A stretch of 64,000 bases of DNA from Phaeosaccion multiseriatum (GCA_965112735.1 OZ218957.1:2294001-2358000); one strand, 5' to 3'. Counted from the first letter of the stretch, positions 11,078 through 27,127 are shown. Numbers and translations: made by a program. Notes: generated from the sequence alone by a model not told the origin.

Positions 11078-12097
11078 ATGGCGGAGGCGACCTCCAAGAG
11101 GCAGTGCCTGGGCAGCAGCGTAGGTGCGGATAACAATGCCGCGGGGACTGGTGATGAAGCTGCTGTGGCCCAGGAGACCTACGTGGCCAGTGCCAAGGCC
11201 TTGGGGATGGAGGAGGTCCTTCGGAGAGTCGTGCTCCTTGTGGGGAAGGGCCACCACGTCTTCGTCGCCACCGTGAGCAAGGAGTGGCAAGCGCAGTATA
11301 GCATGGCGTTTCCTTCGCTCAAGACCTCCCTTCCAAGCGTGGTGGAGTCTGTCAAGCGCGTCCAGTGGGCCAAGAAGGAATGTGGGTACGAGCTGTGTGT
11401 GGGCACTTTCGAGGCGGCGGCAGAGTTCGGAGATGTGAGCGTGTGCGAGGAACTTCATCATTTGAGCTGCCCCTGGGACGAAGAGGCCTGCAAAGCCGCT
11501 GTGAGGAATGCTAGGCATGGGCTGCGTGTCCTCAAGTGGTTGCGATCCGAGGACCTCCCCGACAAGGAGCGCTGTCCTTGGTCGGAACATGAGACAAGTG
11601 GGGAAGCTGCCAAGAGCGGCAATGTGGAGGTTCTGAAGTGGCTGCTGTCTGATGGTCTCGATGCCCCTCCTGATGTTGACATATGGGAGGAAGCCGTGAT
11701 GGCGGGGCGCATTGAAGTGCTGGAAATGCTTGTACAACACCCCAAGATCAGAGCTCGGATGGAGGCAGCCCATGAAGGCAGCGCATGGAGGGATGGGCCT
11801 GAAGAGGCGGCCGAAGAGGGAAATTTGGAAGTGCTGCAATTGCTGCATGAAAAAGCACGGGAGCTGTGCAGGTGGGATAAAGAGGTTTGTAGTGCTTCCG
11901 TTTATGCCGCCAAGAGCCTCTCTGTCCTGCAATGGCTCAGATCGGAGGAGGTCATGTGCCCCTGGGACAGTGAGTCATGCCCACAGGTCTTGAAAGATAC
12001 GTTTGGAGATTATGGTTGGGATATGCCCCCTGCCGCCTTTGAGGAGATGAAGCAGTGGGTACATGCCAGTGGACACCCCTGCGACTGCCACGACTGA
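11078..12097 (+). CDS. F-box-like protein with degenerate ankyrin repeats, type B (B1)
   Basis: Intron-less frame of 339 aa from MAEATSKRQC to HPCDCHD. Residues about 40-75 (LGMEEVLRRVVLLVGKG, then TVSKEWQAQY) look F-box-like. Seven or so ankyrin-like units follow, with recurring CPWDE, VLKWLRSED and LEVLQ motifs. Conservation among paralogues B1, B2 and B3 begins a little before the Met and is strong throughout, which supports this start and suggests a protein under constraint. A TATA-like box lies about 200 bp upstream. Cytosolic or nuclear adaptor function is inferred from the architecture only. Confidence 0.83.
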   Translation: MAEATSKRQCLGSSVGADNNAAGTGDEAAVAQETYVASAKALGMEEVLRRVVLLVGKGHHVFVATVSKEWQAQYSMAFPSLKTSLPSVVESVKRVQWAKKECGYELCVGTFEAAAEFGDVSVCEELHHLSCPWDEEACKAAVRNARHGLRVLKWLRSEDLPDKERCPWSEHETSGEAAKSGNVEVLKWLLSDGLDAPPDVDIWEEAVMAGRIEVLEMLVQHPKIRARMEAAHEGSAWRDGPEEAAEEGNLEVLQLLHEKARELCRWDKEVCSASVYAAKSLSVLQWLRSEEVMCPWDSESCPQVLKDTFGDYGWDMPPAAFEEMKQWVHASGHPCDCHD

Positions 12098-12449
12098 CGA
12101 CTTTTTTATCGTCAATGAGGATATGGAGGTACCGCACTGCATGAAGAGAGATTGCGCTCTGCATTAAGCGGGCTACTGACGAGCGTGTAGGCAGGGTTGG
12201 TGCGCCTTGGCGGGGTCTACAGAGAGGCATGGACGAAGGCGAGCAAGTAGAGCGATGGGGGAAAAGGAGTTTTAGTAGCGACAAGAAGAAGGAATGCAAA
12301 AGACTCGTGGACAGCTGGGTGCAGGACAACACGCCCACCATAGTGCAGGAGCTATCACAGGCTGGCGATGCTCCGCGTCACTGCAGAGGGTGTTATGTGT
12401 TATCACGGAGGTATACTCGTGCAGTTGAGGGTGGGGTGTGCCCATCCTC

Positions 12450-12480
<31 letters not shown>

Positions 12481-13070
12481 CAACAGCAGGAGCAGTAGCA
12501 GTAGCAGCAGCAGGAGGAGGAGGAAGAAGAGGAGCAGCAGCAGGAGCAGGAGCAGGAGGAGGAGCGGCGGAAATCGTCGCTCCTCTGTTTTTCGGCCTCT
12601 TCGTCGCACAGGGGCACTGTCCATGCTTGTGCCGGTGCTGCCATGCCGCCTGCCTCTCTTCCATGTTGATATAGGTTCATAATTCACTCCCCCCTATCCC
12701 TTTCTCCTTTCTAGACTCAAAGCTCTGCTCTAGAGGGAGTACATATTACACCCTTAAGTGTTGTCTAAAAGTAATGTCTCACCGCCCCGGCGAACTTAGC
12801 CCTCGAGGTCGTGTCCCTCTGACTCATCAGTTCTCCCCATTGGAACAAAGTTGATACCAGCCAGGATCCTGTGTCGAACCGATCGTTCGTGTCGGGCCCG
12901 CTGGAGCGCTACGGCTAATCGCCGCCGAATGACGCAAACAGCTGCTCTAGAGGGCGATACAGTGCTGTCCCTAGCGTGTTGGTGATTCGTTCACAGTTGT
13001 CTGCGCCGTTGGATGGGAAAGGATGATCGGGAAAGGGAAAGTCTCCCTGTTTTTGGGCCAGGGCGCCTAA
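12098..13070. other. Spacer with a copy of the J-protein gene 3' end and a dispersed element
   Basis: The stretch 12545-12720 repeats the last coding bases and 3' flank of the J-protein gene (8515-8680), including TCGTCGCTCCT, the GGCACT...CCATGCTT block and CCATGTTGATAT. CAG/GGA repeats precede it. At 12740-12835 is a block of about 90 bp related, in inverse orientation, to 52944-53040. No intact gene is seen. Confidence 0.65.
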
Positions 13071-17637
<4,567 letters not shown>

Positions 17638-18809
17638 GGAGGGGCGGGGAGGGGGAGGGAGGAGGAGGAGGAGGAGGAGGAGGAGGAGGAGGAGGAGGAG
17701 GAGGAGGAGGAGGGGGAGGAAGGAGGAGGAGGAGGAGGAGGAGGAGGAGGAGGAGGAGGAGAAGGAGGAGGAGGAGGAGGAGCGAGGGCGGATACTATCA
17801 AGAGGAGGCGACGAAGTGTGACTGTCTCTTCCGGTCCACTACAGCACTAGAAAGCCCCCCTACTCACCTACTTCACTCACGGTGCAGAAGCGCTTTCCCC
17901 CTCCTTCCGAGGGGGTGTGCCTTTGCCTGCACACTCCTTGCCACGCCGCACTCTTTGGAGGGCAGGAAGAAATCGTCTCTCTCAAAATCGTAGTACTACA
18001 GACACTTTCTTTCAAACAGCAACATAATATTAAAATTATTGTTAACGTATGTATGATCAAAAGAGCGTCCCCTGTGGCCCTGCTGACCCTGCTGGCCTAA
18101 CTATCTTCCACTTCGACGCCAGATCCTACTCACTCAAGAAAGAAAAAAGGAATTGTCGGGCCGTATCAGCTCTACACGAATCAAGAAAGAAAAAAGTAAC
18201 TGTATTGTAACTGTTGGGCCGTATCAGCTCTACACGAAGGCCTAACGTATCCGTCCTCCTCACTGTGTCCTTCGCTCTTGTCCCTCCAGCCCGCCCTGGG
18301 GGGTGTCGATATCGATGGGGTCCATGTGTAGTCATATGTAATCAAGGTCAATAAACTAAAACTGAGTGTCCTCCTCCTCCTCCTCCTCCTCCTCCTCATC
18401 CAATCCTCCCGGGGCATCCGGCGCTCCAGTACACCCGTGCTCAAACCAGATCCTTCCTGACGACCAGCAGGCTCTCGTCCCCGTCGCCGCTCCCTCTCCC
18501 CTCCTGTCCGCTGTCTGCCCACCCACGGCCCCCCAACCCATCGTCCACCCTCGTCGGTCGTCCGACCGTAGTGGTGAGGTCACACCCGGATATGCATGTG
18601 GGGTCTGTCCCCCCCCCGAGGTGAGTCCTCCTTCCTTCCCCTCCCCCCCTCCTCCATCCACAAGCATCCTCCTCTGAGGGATGACGGGTATAGATCTAGT
18701 GTACTCCATCCACTGCCATCCTCCTCTTGACATATGATGGAATGATGGACATCGATAGTCAAGGCGGTGCCATCACATCCATCAGTCAGTCAATCGAGGA
18801 GTATTCCCT
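17638..18809. other. Convergent spacer with GGA tract and a short tandem duplication
   Basis: Holds the (GGA)n run at 17655-17785, the T/A-rich 3' flank of the oxygenase gene (18000-18060), a duplicated block of about 50 bp at 18133-18237 (GGGCCGTATCAGCTCTACAC occurs twice) and a (CTC)n run near 18370. No coding region is convincing. Confidence 0.55.
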
Positions 18810-20427
18810 TCATGACTGAGGCTCAAAACACATACACCAAGTCGGCATGAGCGCCGCACACCCTTCTCCCTTGGTCCAGTTCCGATCGATGGCCTCCCCC
18901 GCCACCGCCGCTCCGTTCGCTCCTCCTGCTCCATTCGCCGACCCGGCTGCGCCCGACACCTCATCGCTCTTCAAGCCCGATTGAACGATGGGTGCGAGCT
19001 CGTTGCCTCCTCCATTCGCTCCTACCCCACTTCGGCTCTCGTCCTGGTCCATTCCCTGGAGCACTCTGAGCACCTCCACCCATCGAGATGCCTCTTCTCG
19101 GCTAGCCGCCTTCATCGTGTATACTCGTTCGTTGAGCTCGATGGTAAACATGCTGCCATCGTTCTCCTCGTCCTGTTGTGTCAGGAGGAGGAGGAGGAGG
19201 AGGAGGAGGAGGAGGAGGAAGAAGAGGAGGAAGAGGAGGAGGAGAAGGAGAAGGAAGAGGAGGAGAAGGGAGGAAGGGAGGGAGGGAAAGAGCGAGCGAC
19301 GGAGGGAGGGAGGGAGGGAGGGAGGACGAGACAAGATGAGGAGGAAGCAAGCACACGAGTATCAGCAGGCATGACATAACGAGGGTAGAAAGGCTGAAGA
19401 CTAAGAGCCTGCCCGGCGAGAGGCCGCAAGTAAGCAGAGCAGAGGCAGAGCGCTTTGCACCCCGCTGCACTCATCAAGTAGGTCAGCTGCTGGGTGAAAG
19501 GAGGACTTACCGCTGTATCTGGATCCACAAGCTTAATCTCTCCGACCTGCGGCAAATTGAGCGCCGCTAGCAGCTTCTCCATTCGCTTGTTCTTGTAGTA
19601 AGTCAGGAAGAAACCCTGACTCTCGAACCTGACGTCAACACAAGCACAACAACAGAAAAGACAGGAGAAGCCCAGAGCACGCAGCAGGAGAGAGTTTTGC
19701 ATGTGGTGGTGTGGTGGTGGTGGTGGTGGTGGTGGTGGTGGAAAGAAGGTGTCAGAGAGCGAGAGGCTTTCGATCGATCACGAGAGGAAGGGTAAGCGAC
19801 GAGCGACGAGAAATGGCAGATGGCAGCATCCAAGCTCTGGCTCTGCTCCATCCGTAGCCGGCTCCTCCTTTCACACCCTTGTGAGATAGACTTCCCGGAC
19901 GAGACACGCACATCCTCCCCCCCCTGAAGGCTGGAAGTGGCCATGGGAGTCCCGTCGAGACGATCCACAGCTCCCGCACCCCACCCTCCGCCCTCTCTCC
20001 CTCCCTGTCTTGCTCTCTCTCCCTGCATCCATCTCTCGTCGTCTCTCTTTCTCCCTCTGTGTGTATCACATGTCTTCTCTCTCTCCCAGCAATGCATTCT
20101 CTCTGTATCTGTCTTCCCTTCGTCGCTCGTCCGCTCGCGTGACCGCATGCTCGCGCCGCCTTCCTCCTCGGGTGGCTTGACGCGGCTGCTCCCCTGATTC
20201 CGAACCCAGCCTCGCATACATTTAATCTCCCTCTGCCCCGCCAGAACCTCCATACAGGATAAGACAGCAGCTCGCAAGACGCTCCCTCTCTCCCCCTTTT
20301 GCCATTCGGATATTCTTTCTCACCATCTTGACTGCCACTTCCCGTTCTTTGCCTTTTTGTGCAGGTAGCCGCTAATCTGAGGAATAGGAGCGGTAGACCG
20401 GAGGCCATTTGTCGGGGTCGCAGCCAT
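18810..20427 (-). CDS. Pleckstrin homology (PH) domain protein
   Basis: Three exons on the minus strand: 20324-20427, 19511-19628, 18810-19172 (194 aa). Joining them gives a complete PH domain at about residues 17-118: it starts ISGYLHKKAKNGKWQSRWFE, continues with GFFLTYYKNK, then MFTIELNERVYTMKA and ends in the C-terminal helix EEASRWVEVLRVLQ with its conserved Trp. The Trp in SRWF is rebuilt across intron 1 (TG|G), which supports the splice sites. The tail is Gly/Ala-rich and ends in CMCFEPQS. Likely a phosphoinositide or membrane adaptor. It is divergently arranged with the ankyrin/CaaX gene. Confidence 0.86.
19181..19325. repeat. GGA/GGAA tract in PH-gene intron 2
   Basis: Purine-rich simple repeat on the plus strand (pyrimidine tract on the sense strand) beginning about 9 bp upstream of the third exon of the PH gene, where it can serve as the polypyrimidine tract. 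Confidence 0.75.
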
Positions 20428-21349
20428 CGCTCAACTTCTTCTTCCACTTCTTCCCCTTCTCTTTTCTGTTTTCTCCTTGTTTCTTGGACCCCTTTCCCCC
20501 CCCTTCCCGCTGTGATCGAAGAGCCCAACCCCTGAGCTACCTTCAGGATCCTTCTCCTCCCGTACTGGGAGTGAGGCAGTGAGCAGCGCCTGGCCCCCGC
20601 TGCGTCCACGACCTCTTGGATCCCCTCCCGACGGATTCTGGCAAAAAGCCCTGTGGGCAAAAGATCTAACGCAGCCTCCTGCGAAAAATATCCCAAGGAG
20701 TTCTCTCCTTTCTTAGTATTGCATAGGCCTAGGAGCAGACAGGAGGATAGGAGAAACTCCTTCAGCTCCTTTCTCTTACTGCCAAAAGACCTGTGATGAA
20801 AAAGGAGGAGGCTGAGCGTAGGTTTCCAGGATGTGACGTTTTTCACGAACGCAGAGGCCTCATTCTCCCACAAGAGCTTTCAGCAGCAGGTAGGAGTCCT
20901 TGGTTGCCGTTCTCCCTTTCCTTCTCTAAACCTTGGTGTGGTGTAGTTTCTATCCACTTCTTGCCCTTTGTGTCGGGCCTTCCGGGCGCTTTCACGGCCA
21001 CTTCTTTCCCCTCTCCCCTCCTCCCTTCCCTCATGCGATATATCCTGATTGTGCAAGACCGCGCCCTCGTCCCCTGGGCGCAGCAAACCACCCTGAAACC
21101 TCCCCCTGTTGGATGTGCCTTGCTCTTTTTAGGGCGCACACCGTCTCTGAAGGAACTCCAACTAATTTTTTTGTCGTTCCGCTCCTCCCCTTTTCCCCTT
21201 CACTTACCCTATTGCTCGACCTCCAGGCATCAATCGCTGCTGTCGGATACAAGCAATAGACAGCAGGGAGGGTGCCTCAGCCCTTCTGAAGGTGCCCCCC
21301 CGAACCTTCACTCCATCCTGGTCGTCCGGTCTCCCAAGCTTAGGTGACT
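20428..21349. other. Divergent 5' region between the PH and ankyrin/CaaX genes
   Basis: No exon with family similarity was found. Open frames here are low complexity or lack splice support. Presumably both promoters lie here; no TATA box stands out. Confidence 0.45.
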
Positions 21350-23231
21350 ATGGCGTCATCGCTGGCACCATGGGCGCCCTCACCTACTGGCTCCTCCACG
21401 AGCATGATGGGGGGTTGGTACAACAAGAAGGGCACCAGCGGGAAAGGTCACAGAGGGGGTGGGGGTGGAAGCAGTAGGGGCGGCGGAGGAGGAGACAGCT
21501 TGAGGGGAGGCAGGCAGGCCGGGCAACAAGAAGACTCTGGCTCGGGGCCTCTGACGCTGAGGTGAGGAGGGGGGCGTTTTTGGTGGCCGCTGCAAAGCGT
21601 CGCGTGACGGTGCTGATTCCTGTGGTTGTTGTTCTCTTCGCGGTCTGACGGCTCCCTCGCTCGTGCCCACTCCCCCCCCTGCCGCAGCCAAACCGGCCCC
21701 AACATGCCTGTGCAGACCCCACACACCCCTGGCGGCAACCCCTCCATCTACCAAAGCAACCAGTTCAACACAATGGCGGGCATGAGTGTCCACGGCACCA
21801 TCGTCAGCACCAACAGCACTGCGCTCGTCTCCGGCCAGCAGCAGCACAGCGGCAGCAACAGCGTGCACTTCGCCGCCTACGAGGGCAAGCTTGAAAAGGT
21901 TAAGCGGTACATTCGCAGGGGGGGGGACCTTGAAGTGCGAGACCGGTACGGCTCCACCCCCCTCTTGCTGGCGGCGGAGAAGGGACACACAGACATCGTG
22001 GCGCTACTGCTGGACAATGGAGCTGACGTACAGGGCAAGGACCAACACGACTACACTTCCCTACACACCGCCACCTACCACGGAAACCTAGAGACGGTGA
22101 CGCTGCTGATGGAGCGGGGCGCGAATCTGTTTGCACAGGACGACAGAGGCCGTAGGCCGTTAGCCCTCGCCCAAAAGAAGGAGCTCTATCAGCTGCTCGT
22201 GATGAAGGAGAAGGAGGCGGCCTTTGGAGACGACATCTTCACGGCCATCAAGAGCGGAAACCTTGACGCGGTGCGATCCTTTGCCCGCTCCAAGGCCTCG
22301 AGGGGGCTCAAGAGCACAGCGGGGATGACCCCGCTCCACTTTGCCTGCTTCCACGGCTTGCCTGAAGTCACCAAGTGAGTTGATGGGGTGTGGTAGTGGG
22401 AATTATATTGTTGACTAATGGGAATCAACCTAGAGAATTACGTTGTTTGGTAGTGGGAATGTGGGGATTATATTTGCTTGACTTACAGGAATCAACCTAA
22501 GAATGACGTCGTGTGGGTAGTGGTGGAGGAGGTGGATTGGTAATGAAATGAGTAGAGTGGCAGTGGGTGGAACGACAATGGAAAGAATGCTCCCCTTCCC
22601 CCCTTGCCTCTACTCACCCACCCTCCATTCCCCTCCCCTCCCCTCCCCTCCTCCCCCCTCCCACACACAAAAAGGATCCTCCTGGAGGCGGGCTCCGACC
22701 CGTGCGTAACGGACGACACGGGTGATACCCCCTTGCACCTTGCCTGCTACAATGGCAACACGCAGGCCATCAAGCTCTTGTGCGAGGCAGGGGCCAACAC
22801 TATGGCAGTGGATGCCAATGGAAAGACCCCGGCCGAGCGCAACAGCAAGAGCCTGGGACTGCAGCTGTACATGGAGCAAGAGGCCTATGCCAACTTGCCT
22901 CGAAACATTGCCCACCTGCGGTACGTTTGGAGGGGGACGGGAGTGGGGGGGAGGGAAGGGAGTGGGCTGGGAGGAGGGAACGGGAGGGAGCAGGGGTGGG
23001 ATGGGCTCTCTCTTTCTCTCTGTGTGTGCCGAGGTTCAGCGTGTGTCTTATCCGTCTGTCTGTGTGTGGTTTGTGCGTGTGTGTGTGTGGTTTGTGTGTG
23101 TGTGTGTGAGTGAGTGTCAACTCCTGCGTCGTTTTCGTCACTGTGGCGAAGGGGATGCCTTCTTCATTGCCTGGGTCAAGGCCAGCCGGTGTACTTGCCT
23201 CATCGTCCCTCACCGCCTGTTCGCTCTCCCG

Positions 23232-23309
<78 letters not shown>

Positions 23310-24031
23310 CGTGCTTACCCCTCCTCCCTCCCTCCGCCTGTCGCCTCTATCTTGTTGCCGTGCAGTAAGTCAACGGTGGAGATGCAGCAGCGTGTGGACT
23401 CCAACGAGTCGCTCTTTGTGCAGAAGGCGACGGCCATCAAGGGGCTCAAGCTGGCGCTGCAGGAGAGAGATGTGGAGGTGCTCAAGTTGAAGAGGAGGGT
23501 GAGTGTGGAAGGGAGGGACAAAGAGAGACGGGGGGGGGGGGGGGAGAGGGAGGGAGGGTGAGTGGTGGGTGAGTCACACATCGTTACACGTCTCGAACAT
23601 TTCGTTCGTTCTTTCATTCTTTCTTTCTTTGTTTGTTTTCACAGGTGACTGAGCAAGATGCGGACATCCGTATGCTCCGCGAGAAGATGGTGCTTGTCGA
23701 CAAGATGGTCACCGAGGTAAGTTCGAGCGTGCGTGCGTGCGTGCGTGAAGTGTATTCGATGTCGATCATATCACCTTGTTTCTTCAGAATCAGTTTACTC
23801 TGAAATGTCTGGTTGGAAAGACGCTAGGTGCACAAGTTGGAAGTGTGGGTTGGTTGTGCCGGGTGTGTCTAACGAAACTGAAACGAAAACTGAAGGTGAA
23901 ACTGAATGAAACTGACACAGGTGCGCAAGGGAGGCAACCGGACGCTCAACGACCTCTTGAAGGAGGCAACCAAAGAGACGGGCGACAAGACGGGCAGCGG
24001 AGGGGCAGGAGAAGGATGCATCATCTCGTGA
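21350..24031 (+). CDS. Ankyrin-repeat / coiled-coil protein with C-terminal CaaX box
   Basis: Six exons: 21350-21561, 21688-22374, 22675-22920, 23366-23498, 23645-23716, 23921-24031 (486 aa). After a Gly/Ser-rich N-terminus (MMGGWYNKKG) come ankyrin repeats at about 120-375 (HFAAYEGKLEKVKRYIRRGG, GSTPLLLAAEKGHTDIVALL, TPLHLACYNGNTQAIKLL). A predicted coiled coil follows at about 383-455 (VEMQQRVDSNESLFVQKATA, then TEQDADIRMLREKM). The last residues are GEGCIIS: Cys-aliphatic-aliphatic-Ser, a prenylation signal typical of farnesylation. A membrane-tethered scaffold is the likely role. An earlier in-frame GTG exists at 21344, but the first ATG is 21350. Confidence 0.85.
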
Positions 24032-24764
24032 CCGTAGAGACTGATACATACTCGTAGAGACTCGTTTGAGAGAGAGAGGGAGAGAAAGAGAGAGCGGGAA
24101 ATGAGAGAGAGGAACGAGAGAGAGAGGGCGTGTCACAGAGAGACTTGACTCCGAGAGGGGGGGAGAGGGAGGGAAGGGAAGCAGGTCTTGTACGGGCGAG
24201 GGAGGGGCGGGTTACTCTGTGGGTTTTCTTCGGAAGGCCCTCCAGTGGGTGGATGCTCTCCCTTCCTTCCCTCTGCTCCCTGCTGGCCACGGGGGCTTGG
24301 CTCTCTTGTCTTGGGAGGAGGAGGAGGAGGAGGAGGAGGAGGAGGAGGAGGGGAGGAGGAGGAGGAGGAGGAGGGGAGGAGGAGGAGGAGGAGGAGGAGG
24401 AGGAGGAGGAGTCAGTCATGGGCTTGGCTTAGAGGCTTACGTAGATAAAGACACACTCCGTTTATTGTGAGGAGGTGATGTGTTATTAAGTTTGTGTGTT
24501 GTTTTCTGAATGAACGTCAGATGGAAAGCTGTTGATGGAGAGGAACACAGAGAGCACACTTATCCCTCTCTCTGTGTGTGTGTTGTCTCTCTTGCTCTCT
24601 CTCATCACTCTGTGTGTGTGTCTCTCTCTCTACCCCCCCCCCCCCTCTGGACTCCTACCCGCAACACAAACACAGTCACTGCGAGGAAGGTGATGGGCCT
24701 CTTCCTCCCCTCACCTCCCCTACCCCCCTGCCTCCCCCCCTCCCTCCCTCCCTTCCTCCCTCCC
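24032..24764. other. Convergent spacer between ankyrin/CaaX and hydrolase genes
   Basis: Contains GA-rich runs (24065-24130), a (GGA)n tract (24315-24412) and CCTCCCT repeats (24700-24765). No gene is seen. Confidence 0.55.
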
Positions 24765-26599
24765 TCACGTCTCCCTGTCCGCCACTGCCGCATCAACGCC
24801 CACCTCCAGCACCTCCTCATCGTCCTCTAACTCCGTGAGGCGCCTCCGCAAATGGCGGCCCCAAAAGCCCATCACACACCGAACCTCGACCTCTCCATTT
24901 AGCAGAGAGTGGCCCTTGCCTTGGACGCAGTGATAGCCCACGACCTCGTCCTGCACGACCTCGTCCTGCACGACCTCGTCCTGCACGACCTCGTCCTGCT
25001 GCTCCTCTTGCTCCGTGTCTTGCTCCTTCTCTCTCTCCTTGTCCTTCTCCTCCTTGGTCTTGGTCTTGGTTTTGGTCTCCTCCTCCCTCCCCATCCTTGC
25101 CTCCTCGTCGCTGGCAGCAGTTGGTGATCCAGTAGCAGTGGCTCTCTGGTACAGAGCGGCCGTTCGCTCGACCGCCAGAGGAGGCACAGTGCTGTCCACA
25201 CTCCCGGATATAAACAGTGCCGGAATGGCCTCGCCTTGACCCTTCCTTCTCCCCTCCCCTCTGCGGCTGCCGCTGCCATCTTCACCATCAGCAGTGCTGG
25301 GGTCGCCAGTACCGCGGCTCCGGCTGCGGCTGCGTCTGCTGCTGTTGCGGTCCGTACCGTTCATGCCCTCTGTGCCGCTGTAAGAGGCCACGAGCTCTGG
25401 CAGAGCCTCCGCGCAGATCACCACCATGCCTCCCAAGGGTCTGGATGGGCTTGACCTGGGAGGAGCCAGCGGCCCTGCAAAAGCAAGAGGAGGAGCGGGA
25501 TGTTGCGCACAAGATGAAGAAGATGAAGAAGAGCCTTCCGCAGAGTGTTCCGCAGTAAGCGCCAGAGCGAGGTCCACGCACACCGTCCCTCCCATGGAGA
25601 AGCCCATGAGGAATATACCATCCTGACACCAGGCACCGCCGGCCTCTGTCTGCAGGGCCCGGAGTAGCTGAAGCATCAGCCCGCGCGTGTGCAAGAGGCT
25701 GGCGGCTCGGCAGTTGTCGTCGGGGTCGTGGGAGGGCTGGATGTATTCCCCTGCTGACATGTCCAAGACTTGGAACCAGGAGAAGCCGAGCTCGAAGGGC
25801 ATAGCGAGGGGCGCACGGAGGGCCAACGACGCCGTCTGCGGTGTTTGCGTTGTGTGTGAAGTCCAGGGGGCGGCGGGGGGCGGGAAGAGGGGTGAGGGAA
25901 GGGTCAAGCGTTTAGCCGATGTTTGGGTGGCCATGTGCATGCGTCTTCAGGAGAGGGGCAGCATCATCGTCGAGTTAAACGTTAGTAAAAGCACAAAAAT
26001 TGGAAGGAGGGGGCAGTCTACTTCGAGACTGTAGCTCGTTTCGCGCCGCTCTTCTATCGGACTTGCTGGAGGTGTCACACGTGTCCCGTTTCCCTGCTCA
26101 TCTCATTGGATCGATCCTGTTGAGATACAGACCACTGTATTATCCGAGCGGCCGCACCACCTAACGGTACCTGTCGTACCTGGGGGAGATTCATGGCCTT
26201 CGCGAGCTGGGCATACTTGTGGTGCGTATCCCCAAGACCGTGCAGCAAGATGACCAAGTTCTCGTCCACGCCATCGCTGGAAGGGGCGTAGATGAAGTCA
26301 CGAAGCTGCTCTGGAAAACATTTCGGTTCAGGACGCCTCCTCTTTCTGCCTTTCGGCTTCGCTCTCCCGTGGTGGCTGCTACTGCTGCTACTGGTACTGC
26401 TATTGGGGATTGTGGGGGTGCTGGTGCGAGAGGTCGTGGGCTTGGCACTGCTCTTGGTGCTCTCTCTCAAGGGCTCCCCCTGGCCATCGCCCCAGACCCA
26501 CTCCGTCTCCACGCTTCCACCCACAGCCCTCTCGACCTTCATCGGCCGACCAGCAGCATCATTCCAAGCGCATAGCACACTGTCGGAGCTTCTCTCCAT
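24765..26599 (-). CDS. Acyl-protein thioesterase-like alpha/beta hydrolase (Abhydrolase_2)
   Basis: Two exons: 26180-26599 and 24765-25835 (496 aa), phase 0 junction. Family landmarks are LVILLHGLGDTHHKYAQLAK (oxyanion region), LRAPLAMPFELGFSWF, and the nucleophile elbow GFSMGG with Ser220. SGSVDSTVPP supplies the acid and GKGHSLLNGE the catalytic His. Related enzymes remove acyl groups from proteins or lysophospholipids. The protein is twice the usual ~230 aa: Ser/Thr-rich linkers are inserted, and a Lys/Glu plus (QDEVV)4 segment sits just before the catalytic-His strand. The 5' end of this gene also exists as a truncated duplicate at 51469-51567. Confidence 0.86.
24935..25000. repeat. In-frame 15-bp minisatellite encoding (QDEVV)4
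   Basis: Four near-perfect copies of CACGACCTCGTCCTG (plus strand) inside the hydrolase gene, reading QDEVV on the coding strand, followed by a Lys/Glu/Gln-rich charged segment on the N-terminal side. Confidence 0.88.
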
Positions 26600-27127
26600 G
26601 GCAGTTGCGTCGTCCTGTAGGAGAAAGAGAAGGATCAGAGGAAGGATCGGATCGACCGGAAAGGGGGCTGGAGGGCGTGTTGGTTGTTCGAGAATCTGTG
26701 ATACGCCCGATCCGGGGAGAGGCGCATTGAAAGGCAGAGATTACGCCAGGCTCAGCACGGCCCTTGAGGGTGAACTGCACCTATCCGTGTACATAATTTG
26801 TATATACAACGCATTGGTCTTCTTCAGTTGCCTCTACTCTCTCGCGCACGCTTCGTGGAGCATGTAGAGGTTGATCAGAGAGGGGGTGGCGCCGCAGGCC
26901 GGGAAAGTTTATAATTTCTTTTTTTTCTCCCTTTTTGGGCCGGCGCTCGACGGTATAAAAGTGAGCCCCGATCCGGGCGCGCCGCGGCGTTCATGACAGC
27001 ATCGGCGGCGCGGGCAAGGGATGCAGAGTGTTTATATAAATTGGGTCCTCAAGGCCATGGCGATCAAACACCCGGAGTCTTTATTTCGCAGCTTACACAA
27101 TGGTTGAAGAGAAGGGGGTAGAGGGGA
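26600..27127. other. Spacer shared with the 51.6-51.8 kb block
   Basis: Two blocks recur near B3: 26600-26706 (GGCGTGTTGGTTGTTC) and 27012-27127 (GATGCAGAGTGTTTATATAA). A TATAAAAG sequence lies near 26953. No coding frame is seen. Confidence 0.6.

Noticed and set aside
12800-12835. Hammerhead-ribozyme-like core (CTGATGAGTC on the minus strand)
   Set aside because: The conserved GAAA after stem II is missing, and the partner copy at 52944 does not keep CTGATGA.
20500-20560. tRNA-like A box on the minus strand (GGTAGCTCAGGGGTTGG)
   Set aside because: No anticodon arm or B box (GGTTCGAxTCC) follows at the right distance.
19752-20873. 373-codon minus-strand ORF
   Set aside because: Part of it overlaps the true first PH exon (20324-20427) in another frame; the rest has no family features and an Arg/Glu-rich tail from simple sequence.
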